Program-made: the position numbers and the translations under genes
Shown: positions 17,160 to 27,858 of the stretch, piece after piece
How positions within the stretch are numbered: position 1 is the first letter of the stretch
How the letters are laid out: every line of letters starts with the position of its first letter
Assembly: GCA_027625095.1 (NCBI GenBank)
Contig: JAQBXN010000051.1
Span: forward strand, 1 to 52,260
DNA: 52,260 bases
From: Planctomycetota bacterium
GTDB taxonomy: Bacteria; Planctomycetota; PUPC01; JACPCR01
Reading direction: 5' to 3'
Notes under the pieces: model-generated
Databases searched by the model: none
Told to the model about the DNA's origin: nothing
What the model saw: only the letters and a program-made list of their open reading frames with translations

Positions 17160-17999
17160 ATGCAGGAATTCAAACTTACTGAACACCAGCTCGCCTTTTT
17201 TGAAACATTCGGATATCTGGCTTTCCCGGGACTACTGAAGGATTGCATCGACGAAATTATTGAAGCATTTGAAGAGGTCTGGGCATCCCGAGGCTACACA
17301 CACAACGGTAAGCCCCACGACGGCACCAAGCGCTCCTGTATCGTTCCATTTCCCGATCAGCACCCTCGTCTGTGTGAAGTACTGGACGATCCGCGTATCG
17401 ATGCCATCGCCTCGGGCCTGCTCGGCGATGACTATAACTTCATGCCCAGCGACGGGAATTACTACGCGGGCGATACGGGCTGGCATTCAGACGGTGGAAA
17501 TTTCGTGGTCCGCCAGATTAAGATTGCCTATTACCTCGATCCGCTGACTAGGGACACCGGCTGCCTGCGAGTCATCCCCGGCAGCCATCTTCTTGGTGAT
17601 AACTACGCTGAAGCACTCAGCAAGGGAGTCAGAAACAGCCAGGAAAACTGGGGCATTCACGGCCGCGAGGTCCCCTGCCAGGCACTCGAAACCGAGCCGG
17701 GCGACGTCGTCGTATTCAATCACAGGACCAAGCATGCCGCGTTTGGCGGGAGTGGGTGGAGGCGAATGTTTACCATGAATCTATGCCAGCGCGTACCAGA
17801 CGACCACCTCCTAGAACTCAGAGACTATCTCAATGGCGTGGCCCGATTCTGGGTCGACCGGGCTTATGGCGAGCTCATGATGAATACCGCCGGGCCGAAG
17901 CGAATGCGGCATCTCGAACAAGTCATGGCAAATGACGGGCATCTGGCGGAATTGTCGCGGAAAAGTCGTGAGGAAATGGATGAGCCGGCACGGGGGTGA
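17160..17999 (+). CDS. Phytanoyl-CoA dioxygenase (PhyH) family protein
   Basis: A 279-residue Fe(II)/2-oxoglutarate-dependent oxygenase of the PhyH family. The double-stranded beta-helix iron ligands are seen: the H-x-D of WHSDGGN (about residues 108-110), and the distal His in NHRTKHAAFGG, with a following Arg (WRRMF) placed to bind 2-oxoglutarate. Such proteins hydroxylate small molecules; bacterial substrates are rarely known. An AAAGGA ribosome-binding site sits six bases before the ATG. A short intergenic stretch and a tandem repeat separate it from kdsB. A second PhyH protein is at 34534, but the two share little beyond the motif. Confidence 0.88.
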   Translation: MQEFKLTEHQLAFFETFGYLAFPGLLKDCIDEIIEAFEEVWASRGYTHNGKPHDGTKRSCIVPFPDQHPRLCEVLDDPRIDAIASGLLGDDYNFMPSDGNYYAGDTGWHSDGGNFVVRQIKIAYYLDPLTRDTGCLRVIPGSHLLGDNYAEALSKGVRNSQENWGIHGREVPCQALETEPGDVVVFNHRTKHAAFGGSGWRRMFTMNLCQRVPDDHLLELRDYLNGVARFWVDRAYGELMMNTAGPKRMRHLEQVMANDGHLAELSRKSREEMDEPARG

Positions 18000-18045
18000 G
18001 TTTCCAAGCAGAGTGACCTGGCCCTGGAATCGCCATATTAATTTC

Positions 18046-18057
18046 ACTCTTATATCT
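18046..18057 (+). repeat. 12-bp direct repeat, left copy (kdsB flank)
   Basis: The sequence actcttatatct occurs here and again at 18936-18947, one copy on each side of kdsB, in the same orientation. Confidence 0.6.
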
Positions 18058-18096
18058 CTAATCCCTTTGTAGCACGATGAAGGAAGAGGAGAGAAG

Positions 18097-18125
18097 ATTG
18101 CGAGTAAAATTACGAGTAAGATTGG
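18097..18125 (+). repeat. 12-bp tandem repeat upstream of kdsB
   Basis: Two units (attgcgagtaaa, attacgagtaag) plus a partial third (attgg). The core acgagtaaga recurs on the opposite strand in the gap before rho (about 30520-30545), so this appears to belong to a dispersed low-complexity family. Confidence 0.55.
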
Positions 18126-18164
18126 CCTCGACACTTGAAAGACTCTCCGCTTCTCTGCACCACC

Positions 18165-18917
18165 ATGCCTTCCATCGCTGCTTATATTCCCGCGCGCTAT
18201 GACTCCTCACGGCTGCCTGGCAAGGTGCTCCTGAAGGAGACGGGGAAATACCTCATCCAGCATGTCTACGAGCGTGTGCTGCAGGCCCGGCATATCGATC
18301 AGGTGATAATCGCTGCCGATGACGAACGTATCATTGAAGCGGCTGCCGAATTCGGGGCCCCCGCGTTCATGACCTCACTGGAGCACAAATCGGGCACGGA
18401 TCGCATCGCGGAGGTGGCCCGAAACCATAATCACGAGATTATTGTAAATGTGCAGGGCGATGAGCCGGATATCGAGCCCGCCGCAGTAGACCAACTGGCA
18501 CAGATGATGATCTGCCATCCGGAGATCCGTATGGGCACCCTTGCAGTCCCGATTAACGAAATATCGCGCTATCAAAACCCCAACGTGGTAAAGGTAGTGA
18601 TTGACAATGCTGGAGACGCTCTCTATTTTTCGCGGTCGCCAGTTCCCCATGGTGGCAACCACGAAAAACCTCTCTCTCAGTTGCCTTTTCAGCCCCTTCA
18701 TCATTTGGGCATTTACGCTTTTCGACGCGAGTTCCTGCTTGAATTCGTGAGCCTTCAACAAGGCCGATTGGAGCAATTGGAGAAGCTGGAACAACTCCGG
18801 GCTCTCGAACACGGTCACAAGATTCGGGTCGGTCTTCTCGAATTTGCCAACACCGGCATCGACACACCGGAGCAGTATGAGGCATTCGTGGCCCGCTGGA
18901 AGGCTTCGCAGGCCTGA
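18165..18917 (+). CDS. kdsB: 3-deoxy-manno-octulosonate cytidylyltransferase
   Basis: 250 residues, the usual length. KdsB activates Kdo with CTP to CMP-Kdo, the donor for LPS inner core, so the cell probably has an outer membrane with Kdo. The CTP-binding IPARYDSSRLPGK at the N terminus, the downstream VNVQGDEPDIEP, SRSPVPH and HLGIYAFRREFL blocks are diagnostic. The ATG at 18165 is chosen because the family begins with that motif; an upstream ATG at 18135 would add ten unrelated residues. It precedes pyrG, which makes its co-substrate CTP, an arrangement seen widely in Gram-negative genomes. Identical 12-base sequences flank the gene. Confidence 0.96.
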   Translation: MPSIAAYIPARYDSSRLPGKVLLKETGKYLIQHVYERVLQARHIDQVIIAADDERIIEAAAEFGAPAFMTSLEHKSGTDRIAEVARNHNHEIIVNVQGDEPDIEPAAVDQLAQMMICHPEIRMGTLAVPINEISRYQNPNVVKVVIDNAGDALYFSRSPVPHGGNHEKPLSQLPFQPLHHLGIYAFRREFLLEFVSLQQGRLEQLEKLEQLRALEHGHKIRVGLLEFANTGIDTPEQYEAFVARWKASQA

Positions 18918-18935
18918 ATGCGAGGGGACGGTCTT

Positions 18936-18947
18936 ACTCTTATATCT
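18936..18947 (+). repeat. 12-bp direct repeat, right copy (kdsB flank)
   Basis: Perfect match (actcttatatct) to 18046-18057 on the other side of kdsB. Confidence 0.6.
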
Positions 18948-19102
18948 GGACTCTCAGCTTAGATGTCGCGCTCAGCAGTTTTTCTGATGTAAATAGGCGC
19001 AGACCGAGGCGATGTACCAAAAATTAAGAGTAGCATTGAAGAGTGAGAGTTTTGCGGCAAGGGCCGCTCTAAAATTATGCCTTTGACCCAGTAAGCCCCT
19101 TC

Positions 19103-20710
19103 ATGTCCAAGCACATTTTCGTTACAGGCGGCGTTGTTTCTTCCCTCGGCAAGGGAGTCACCTCGGCTGCAATCGGCACCCTGCTAGAAGCCCGCGGCCT
19201 CAAAGTTCAGCTTCAGAAGTTCGACCCTTACGTCAATGTTGATCCGGGCACTATGAGCCCATTCCAGCACGGAGAGGTTTACGTCACTGTCGATGGCGCG
19301 GAGACGGATCTTGACCTTGGCCACTATGAGCGCTTCACCGATGCAAAGATGAACTCGGACTGTAATGTCACCACCGGCAAAATCTACCACTCCGTGATTC
19401 AGAAAGAGCGACGCGGGGATTACCTTGGCAAGACGGTGCAGGTGATTCCGCACATTACTGACGAAATAAAGAGCTGCGTACACCGTCTGGCGACTGACGA
19501 TACAGACGTCGTGATCTCCGAAATCGGAGGTACGGTTGGCGATATTGAAAGCCTGCCGTTTCTGGAAGCCCTTCGTCAGTTTGCATACGACGTCGGACGC
19601 GAGAACGTTCTTTACATCCACCTCACGCTCATCATTTATCTGCGCGCCGCAGACGAAATGAAGACCAAAGCTACCCAGCACAGTGTCGGACGCCTGCGGG
19701 AAATCGGTATCCTCCCTGACATCCTTATCTGCCGTACGGAGAAACCGATCAGCCAGGAAGACCTCGCCAAGACAGCCCTCTTCTGCAATGTCAAGAAAGA
19801 GGCCGTCTTTGAGGAGCGGGACGTGGATTACAGCATTTACGAAATACCTGGTCTTCTTAAGGAGCAGGGGCTTGATGACTACATATGCGAGTCGCTTGGT
19901 CTCGAAGGCAGTGGCGGCGACATCAGTGCCTGGCATGAGGTGGTTGAACGGGTCAAGAACCCCACGCGCAAGATCAAGATCGGAATGGTTGGCAAATACG
20001 TCTCGCACCAGGACGCATACAAATCAGTTTATGAGGCCATAAATCACGCGGCCATTGCCAACCAGGCAAAAGTGGAAGTCGAGCGAGTAGATACGGAGCT
20101 CATCGAAAAGGACGGTCCCGCAGGGATGCTCGAAGGCTTGTCCGGCATCATTGTTCCAGGTGGATTTGGCCACCGCGGAGTAGAAGGAAAGATTGAAGCC
20201 ATTCGGGTTGCCCGGGAGACCGGCCTGCCCTTCTTTGGCCTTTGCCTCGGTATGCAGTGCGCGGCCATCGAGTTCGCCCGTAACGTCTGCGGCATGGTCA
20301 AAGCCAACTCAACGGAAATCGACGAATCAACACCTTACCCCATCATCAGCATCATGGCGGATCAACTGGCCCTCCGAAACAAGGGTGGGACCATGCGGCT
20401 GGGCTCATACCCGTGCAAATTGGAAGAAGGCTCGCTCGCCAGAAAATGTTATGGAGTAGACCTCATCCACGAGCGGCATCGGCATAGATATGAATTCAAC
20501 AACAAATATCGGGCAATCATGGAACAGAACGGCATGGTACTCTGCGGTACTTCACCCGGCGGCGAACTGGTTGAGATGGTGGAGGTAAAGGACCATCCCT
20601 GGTTTCTTGGCTCGCAATTCCATCCGGAATTTCAGAGCAAACCTCTCAAGCCGCACCCGCTTTTCAAAGATTTCATCCGTGCCGCGCTGGAGTTTGATGC
20701 AGCGAGGTGA
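19103..20710 (+). CDS. pyrG: CTP synthase
   Basis: 535 residues, full length. It aminates UTP to CTP using ATP and glutamine. The N-terminal synthetase domain begins with the nearly invariant KHIFVTGGVVSSLGKG and has the SEIGGTVGDIES and TKATQHSV blocks. The C-terminal class I glutaminase domain has the oxyanion GGFGHRG and the nucleophile Cys in FGLCLGMQ (about residue 380), and the His-Glu pair in QFHPEFQS. All key residues are present. It follows kdsB by 185 bases, and its product feeds that enzyme. A small hairpin (gcggc-aagg-gccgc) lies about 35 bases before the ATG. No strong ribosome-binding site is visible. Confidence 0.98.
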   Translation: MSKHIFVTGGVVSSLGKGVTSAAIGTLLEARGLKVQLQKFDPYVNVDPGTMSPFQHGEVYVTVDGAETDLDLGHYERFTDAKMNSDCNVTTGKIYHSVIQKERRGDYLGKTVQVIPHITDEIKSCVHRLATDDTDVVISEIGGTVGDIESLPFLEALRQFAYDVGRENVLYIHLTLIIYLRAADEMKTKATQHSVGRLREIGILPDILICRTEKPISQEDLAKTALFCNVKKEAVFEERDVDYSIYEIPGLLKEQGLDDYICESLGLEGSGGDISAWHEVVERVKNPTRKIKIGMVGKYVSHQDAYKSVYEAINHAAIANQAKVEVERVDTELIEKDGPAGMLEGLSGIIVPGGFGHRGVEGKIEAIRVARETGLPFFGLCLGMQCAAIEFARNVCGMVKANSTEIDESTPYPIISIMADQLALRNKGGTMRLGSYPCKLEEGSLARKCYGVDLIHERHRHRYEFNNKYRAIMEQNGMVLCGTSPGGELVEMVEVKDHPWFLGSQFHPEFQSKPLKPHPLFKDFIRAALEFDAAR

Positions 20711-20926
20711 CGCACGTCGAATTGGTCAAGAGAAGTTGAGGCTGAATGCAGATAACTTGGCTTCAAGCGATTAACCCAAGTCCGGTAATGAATATTCGCA
20801 ACCATGCACCGGGCATCCTTGCAATTGACTGTGGGCTCTAACGCATCCAGTTTGAAAAGAGAGAAGTCACATAATTGACTTGGGACTCGCACCAGTTTAC
20901 TGGGGTCGTCCTTACTTGAGTGCAAT

Positions 20927-22852
20927 CTACGTCGGCAGAATCTGAAAATTCGTCGGTGTTTCTGTGACGAAACCAACGATCACCCAGATTCCGCCGATGA
21001 AACATTCGCCTACGACCATTCCGAGGAAGAATGGGATCCTCTCGCGATAAGTACGAGCTCCGCCGTAGCGCAGGATTGCAAACTTGATCGCCCACCCCAG
21101 AAAGATGGAGAACCAGAAGTGTCGCATGGCATAACTGTTCGACATCAGCATGCCCAGTGGGTGTATCGGCCACCAGTGATAGCTGCCGCTCATGTGGCTG
21201 ACAAACCCCATCAGCAGCGCGCCCCAGCTCATGTAGCCTACGTTGTACCAGTTCGTTGATTCCCCGGCGTACAGGGTGCGTACCCAGGGATTAAGCTTCC
21301 AACCGAAGACTGCCCGCATCCCGAACCAGTCGAGGTTTGCGCCGCCAACCTCGTATGCCTGACTGACGAAAAAGTAACCTGAACAAACGAACGTGAGTAC
21401 CAGCGCGGGCATGACCAGCCAGCCCAGGCTCCGCGGGTAATCACTTTCATCATTGATGCGGACCGCGTTGAATGTGCTCGGCATTAACGACTCCCGGGCG
21501 TCATGAATGAAATAGATATTCTGCAACGCCATGGTGGCCGAGGTGGTCTTCCCCAGCCGGCTTGCACCAAACGCAGCATCAAGAATCTCGACGGGGCTGA
21601 ATCGCTGGTAAACAAACAGCATCCCTCCCTGGGTAATCAGCCGGGAAAGACAAAGCAGAATCGCCAACCACAAAAGCAGGCCCGCCAGGCTGTACCAGAA
21701 CGACATGCCGTACTCAGCGCACCAGCCTGCGCCGGCCACCAGGGATGCAACCAGTCCAATAATCGCCGCCCGGTAGGACATTACTTCACGGCTGTCATCT
21801 ACATCCGGTGCGTCAAAGACTGCCTTTCGAAAAACGTTGCGTAGATGATGCCGGGCGCGCCACAACAGAACGCCTGCGAGAACTAAAAACGCCCCGGCCT
21901 GTTGATACACCGAGAAGGGCATCGAATTCCCGCCGGCGGGATACCCAATCAGGTATGCAACCACATATTCAAACTGCTGGAAGATGTAAAAGAACCAGAG
22001 GCTGAGCGAGACCTCCAGCGGCACCAGGATCATAAACGCGACTACGGACAGATAGATGAACATCGAATCAAAGGTCATCTCCGACCACGGGGCTTCGCGC
22101 AGGAGCGGTCTCAACTGAAATCGCAGGACGATCTCCGGTATTTCCGGATGCCATTTGCGCAGCCCATTCACGAGATGAATGAATACCGGAATCGTTATGC
22201 CTACCCATGTGCTCGGATTCCGCAGGAAACTATTCACCCACTTCCCGTTCTCCGGAGGTTCGATCAAAGCCAACGGCAACACCACAAGTGGATAATTCAA
22301 TCTTTCAATCTCCATCCACTGCTTTCGAAGCATTGCACTGAGACACCAGGTCATGGTGCACAGACAGACCATGAACACAGACCAGCGCAGGAGGGGGCCT
22401 TTCCAGAGATGCCAGGGGATCGGGGCGTCCTCTGGCTTCTTTTCAAAGAACTGTCTGACCACATCACTCTTGCCGTCTCTGCTTGGCACCAGTCGCTCAT
22501 CAATGAAAGGGAGCAGCTTCTTATTCCACTGATTCTGGCTGCTCGCATAGTAGGCCGGCGCCACCAGGGTTGAATAAAAATATCGGCTGAACCCGCTCGA
22601 TGGTATCCCGGAACAGACAATGAGAATGCACCAGAGAAGCAGAGACTCCTTACGATTGAAAACTAATTTTTCATGAACTCGCCGCAGCAGAGGATTAATC
22701 ACCATCACCAGCAGCGTCAGCAGGAAAACTGCACCGAGTGGCAGGTGGTTTCCTATGAGAAAAGTCCCTCGCAGATAGTAATCGTTCCGCGGCACCGCCC
22801 ACGACATCAGAACGACCAGCAAAAGTGCAATCAGATATTTATACGGAGACAC
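20927..22852 (-). CDS. Large integral membrane protein, DUF6785-like
   Basis: A 641-residue polytopic membrane protein with about a dozen or more hydrophobic segments and several aromatic-rich loops. It resembles the poorly characterised DUF6785/DUF6784 membrane proteins found in planctomycetes and related lineages, which look distantly like oligopeptide transporters. The recognisable stretches are the NHLPLGAVFLLTLLVMVINP region near the N terminus and the late SHMSGSYHWWPIHPLGML loop. No catalytic motif is seen. The start is a GTG at 22850-22852, with AGGAG eight bases upstream, right after the stop of the DUF309 gene, so the two are coupled. Function unknown; transport is a guess. Confidence 0.72.
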   Translation of the reverse strand: MSPYKYLIALLLVVLMSWAVPRNDYYLRGTFLIGNHLPLGAVFLLTLLVMVINPLLRRVHEKLVFNRKESLLLWCILIVCSGIPSSGFSRYFYSTLVAPAYYASSQNQWNKKLLPFIDERLVPSRDGKSDVVRQFFEKKPEDAPIPWHLWKGPLLRWSVFMVCLCTMTWCLSAMLRKQWMEIERLNYPLVVLPLALIEPPENGKWVNSFLRNPSTWVGITIPVFIHLVNGLRKWHPEIPEIVLRFQLRPLLREAPWSEMTFDSMFIYLSVVAFMILVPLEVSLSLWFFYIFQQFEYVVAYLIGYPAGGNSMPFSVYQQAGAFLVLAGVLLWRARHHLRNVFRKAVFDAPDVDDSREVMSYRAAIIGLVASLVAGAGWCAEYGMSFWYSLAGLLLWLAILLCLSRLITQGGMLFVYQRFSPVEILDAAFGASRLGKTTSATMALQNIYFIHDARESLMPSTFNAVRINDESDYPRSLGWLVMPALVLTFVCSGYFFVSQAYEVGGANLDWFGMRAVFGWKLNPWVRTLYAGESTNWYNVGYMSWGALLMGFVSHMSGSYHWWPIHPLGMLMSNSYAMRHFWFSIFLGWAIKFAILRYGGARTYRERIPFFLGMVVGECFIGGIWVIVGFVTETPTNFQILPT

Positions 22853-22864
22853 GACGGCGCTCCT

Positions 22865-23239
22865 TCACGTTTTCTCAATTACCGGGAATTCTTCATCGAC
22901 CGAATCGAGTTGCCCGCTCATCAATTCGAGTGCGCGTTCATCCCAGCTCTGCATTTCTTTCATCAGAGATTCCACATCCACTCCGTATTGGGACGGCAGA
23001 AAGGGGGTCAAATTAGTGGTCGCTTTCACAAGCGATTTGTGGAGCCCCCGCGGATTCTTTTCGACATGTATCTTATGAAACCCGGCCGCCACCTGAATGA
23101 GCCCCTGAAGAAATTTCTTCGCTTCACCCTCCTCGAGGTGCCACTGGTCTTCCCAGACTTCGTGAGCTTCAAAAAACTCATGACGGGCAAAGTGCCGGAT
23201 ACCAGCTTCAAGACTGCAGGTGAAACCTTCTGCGGGCAT
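22865..23239 (-). CDS. DUF309 domain protein
   Basis: A 124-residue soluble all-helical protein. The signature is the DUF309 core, HEFFEAHEVWEDQWHLEEGEAKKFLQG followed by IQVAAGFHKI, with conserved His, Glu and Trp residues that might bind a metal. No biochemical function has been assigned to this family. The gene immediately precedes, and is probably translated together with, the DUF6785-like membrane protein (12 bases between). A 14-base tandem repeat sits a few bases upstream of its ATG, in the leader. Confidence 0.85.
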   Translation of the reverse strand: MPAEGFTCSLEAGIRHFARHEFFEAHEVWEDQWHLEEGEAKKFLQGLIQVAAGFHKIHVEKNPRGLHKSLVKATTNLTPFLPSQYGVDVESLMKEMQSWDERALELMSGQLDSVDEEFPVIEKT

Positions 23240-23243
23240 AGGG

Positions 23244-23271
23244 ATTCAGGACTCAGGATTCAGGACTCAGT
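23244..23271 (+). repeat. 14-bp tandem repeat, two copies
   Basis: Attcaggactcagg is followed by attcaggactcagt. The repeat begins five bases upstream of the DUF309 start (minus strand), so it would lie in that gene's 5' untranslated region. Related words (gtttcag, gttcagga) continue to about 23340. Confidence 0.65.
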
Positions 23272-23498
23272 TTCAGCGACCTTGTTTGCTAAGCCGGGAA
23301 CTCCAATCAACAAGGTGGTGTTCGGGTTTCAGCGTTCAGGACAGAGCGGTTGACGGCTGTCTTATCACGATCTGAGTAATTCTCCGTTTTTTTGGATTGA
23401 GCCCAAACGTCATACCTCTTCCCAAGCTGCAAGGCTGGAAGTGATATTTGTCATGATACGGAGTAATGACCATCTCCTTATCCCTTCTGAAGGATCGC
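23272..23498. other. Intergenic between clpC and DUF309 genes
   Basis: The full gap between the clpC stop and the DUF309 start is 309 bases, including the tandem repeat and the clpC terminator described separately. The rest holds no gene. A promoter for the DUF309 operon should lie here on the minus strand, but I see no convincing -35/-10 pair. Confidence 0.4.
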
Positions 23499-23528
23499 AA
23501 AAAAAAGGCTGCTCTAAGAGCAGCCTTT
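23499..23528 (-). terminator. Intrinsic terminator of the mcsA-mcsB-clpC operon
   Basis: A perfect 11-bp stem (aaaggctgctc / gagcagccttt, 3-base loop) followed on the minus strand by eight T residues, 20 bases after the clpC stop. This is a textbook Rho-independent terminator. Confidence 0.92.
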
Positions 23529-23548
23529 CTTGCTGGATTAAATCTTCT

Positions 23549-26086
<2,538 letters not shown>

Positions 26087-26133
26087 GGAATTCTCCTAAG
26101 CGTTTCGGATTTGATGTTAAAAAGGAAGGATAA

Positions 26134-27183
26134 CTAGATTCCGCCGAGAGCATTGCGAATGAAGTCGGCCCTGGCAACGTCTCGTTCGGGTGCCTGCAAC
26201 TCTCGCCGGAGAGTTTTTTGGAGATGCGCTGGCTGGGAGAACAACAACAATTCATTTATCTGCGAGACCGTTGTCCCCTTAAGCATCTGCATATTAACGC
26301 CTAACCTGAGATGTGAAAGCAACTCCAATGCCTCGTTCGAGGACATTCTACGCGCACTTTTCAATATCCCCAAGGCCCGCCAGACTTTGTCTTCCAGGCG
26401 CTTTTCGTTCTCTTTCGCCAGGCGTTCCCTTTCACGCCGCTCGTACATGATAATCTGGGGCACGACACTGGAAATATTATTGAGCAGTTCTTCTTCTGTT
26501 TTACCGAGCGTGGCCTGATTTGAGATTTGATAAAAGTTGCCGGTAGCCTGGGTGCCTTCGCCGTAAAGGCCACGAACTGCCAGGTTGATCTTTGTCACAG
26601 CTCGAAACACCTTCTCGATCTGTTTGGACAGAACGAGTGCGGGAAGGTGCAGCATTACCGATGCGCGCATCCCGGTACCGACGTTGGTGGGGCAGGCGGC
26701 AAGGTAGCCAAACTGCGCATTGAAGGAAAACGGCAGTCGGCTTTCGATGAGACTATCGAGGGCGTTTACTTCCTCCCAGGCCTGGTCCAGCTCAAAGCCG
26801 GAGCGGAATGCCTGAATGCGAAGATGATCTTCCTCATTGATCATTACGCTGAGGGTCTCATCGTCATTCAGTGCAATGCCGCGGTCGCCGGAGCCTTCCG
26901 CGTGCTCCTTGCTCATCAGGTGCCGTTCGACAAGGAATTCACGGTCGGTCTCAGAAAGGCGGTTCAGTGAAATGTAGGAAAGTTTTGGCGAGTCCAGCTC
27001 GGAAAGTTTTCGCCGGACGAGACTTTCGAGTTCCTGCTTGACCTCCAGCGTGGCCTTGGTGAGGAAATGAAAGCCGTCCACATTCCGCGCCAGGCGGACG
27101 CGGGAGCTGATCACAATGTCTGATTCGGCACCTGTACCCCGCAGCCATTCTCCTACGCGGGTGGCAAGATCATCCAGTTCCAT
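26134..27183 (-). CDS. mcsB: Protein arginine kinase McsB
   Basis: 349-residue member of the phosphagen (guanidino) kinase family that phosphorylates protein arginines. Seen: the N-terminal SDIVISSRVRLARNVDGFHF, the MINEEDHLRIQ acidic block, and the active-site CPTNVGTGMRASVMLHLPAL with the catalytic-loop Cys (near residue 164). The very C terminus has RDVARADFIRNAL, the RDxxRA motif that binds phospho-arginine allosterically. These distinguish it from creatine or arginine kinases. The gene overlaps the mcsA end by 14 bases and is followed by clpC. This three-gene set lacks the repressor CtsR, which normally heads the Firmicute operon, so control here must differ. Confidence 0.96.
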   Translation of the reverse strand: MELDDLATRVGEWLRGTGAESDIVISSRVRLARNVDGFHFLTKATLEVKQELESLVRRKLSELDSPKLSYISLNRLSETDREFLVERHLMSKEHAEGSGDRGIALNDDETLSVMINEEDHLRIQAFRSGFELDQAWEEVNALDSLIESRLPFSFNAQFGYLAACPTNVGTGMRASVMLHLPALVLSKQIEKVFRAVTKINLAVRGLYGEGTQATGNFYQISNQATLGKTEEELLNNISSVVPQIIMYERRERERLAKENEKRLEDKVWRALGILKSARRMSSNEALELLSHLRLGVNMQMLKGTTVSQINELLLFSQPAHLQKTLRRELQAPERDVARADFIRNALGGI

Positions 27184-27667
27184 CCCTTTTCTCCTTTAGT
27201 TCCTGAATTTTGTCTCTCAGGTCTGCGGCGCGCTCGAAATCTTCATCTTCGACAGCCTTGTCCATCTCCCGCTGAAGGACGGCAATGCGCTGTTCAACGG
27301 CCATCGAACGCCCCATGTGCGATGGGGCCTTGCCGGTATGCCGGGTACTTCCGTGAACTTTTTCAAGAAAGGGTATGAGGGGGCGTTTGAAGGGCTTATA
27401 ACAATCTGAACAACCCAGCCGGCCTGATGACCGGAATTCTGAGTATGTCATTCCGCATTTGGTGCAAGCGATATCCGGTGTGGTAATGGCTGCCTCAGGT
27501 CCACCAGCAAGCATCCCGCCCAACATTTGGGGGAGAGAAGGCTGCTGTAGAACGCCCTGTTCTCTTGCACATTCTTCACAGAGATGTACCTCGCGGCGCT
27601 TCTCCTTGTTCTCAAGGTTTTCAGTAATGTGTACCGTGGCATTCTTGTCGCACTGATCGCATTTCAC
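27170..27667 (-). CDS. mcsA: McsA, zinc-binding activator of McsB
   Basis: 165 residues. McsA activates the arginine kinase McsB through two zinc-binding domains. Four CxxC motifs are seen in two pairs: CDQC and CEEC in the first domain, CTKC and CSDC in the second. A C-terminal UVR motif (VAVLQREMDKAVEDEDFERAADLRDKI in part) follows. The frame stays open upstream to 27784, but homologs begin at the first CxxC. I therefore choose the GTG at 27665-27667, with GGGAG about ten bases upstream. The gene overlaps mcsB, so the two are made together. A sigma70-like promoter with extended -10 lies about 90 bases upstream. Confidence 0.93.
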   Translation of the reverse strand: MKCDQCDKNATVHITENLENKEKRREVHLCEECAREQGVLQQPSLPQMLGGMLAGGPEAAITTPDIACTKCGMTYSEFRSSGRLGCSDCYKPFKRPLIPFLEKVHGSTRHTGKAPSHMGRSMAVEQRIAVLQREMDKAVEDEDFERAADLRDKIQELKEKRDGTG

Positions 27668-27755
27668 GCGATTTGTTCTCCCAGGAAAATATGGCGCAAA
27701 GCGCTGTCTTGTGTCGGTCTTAGGCTGATTTATTCCCAAAAGATGGAGCGAGAGG

Positions 27756-27784
27756 ATACTAGCACAAGGTATGACCGCCATCAA
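27756..27784 (-). promoter_or_regulatory. Sigma70-type promoter for mcsA-mcsB-clpC
   Basis: On the minus strand, TTGATG (27779-27784) is followed after 17 bases by TAGTAT (27756-27761), preceded by TGC as an extended -10. The expected leader to the GTG start of mcsA is about 80 bases. No CIRCE or CtsR-type heptad repeat is seen around it. Confidence 0.5.
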
Positions 27785-27858
27785 TTGTGAGCCCCTTATG
27801 GGCCGATGGTTGAAACAGACAGGGTGAAGGAATTAGAAGATACAGGATGGGGCTGAGT

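Noticed and set aside
16931..17248. 106-codon N-terminal extension of the FabG-like frame
   Set aside because: The SDR fold begins at residue 107, the extension is Ser-rich and unlike SDRs, and it overlaps the start of the divergent PhyH gene.
27668..27858. CIRCE or CtsR operator upstream of mcsA
   Set aside because: No TTAGCACTC/GAGTGCTAA inverted repeat and no CtsR heptad direct repeats.
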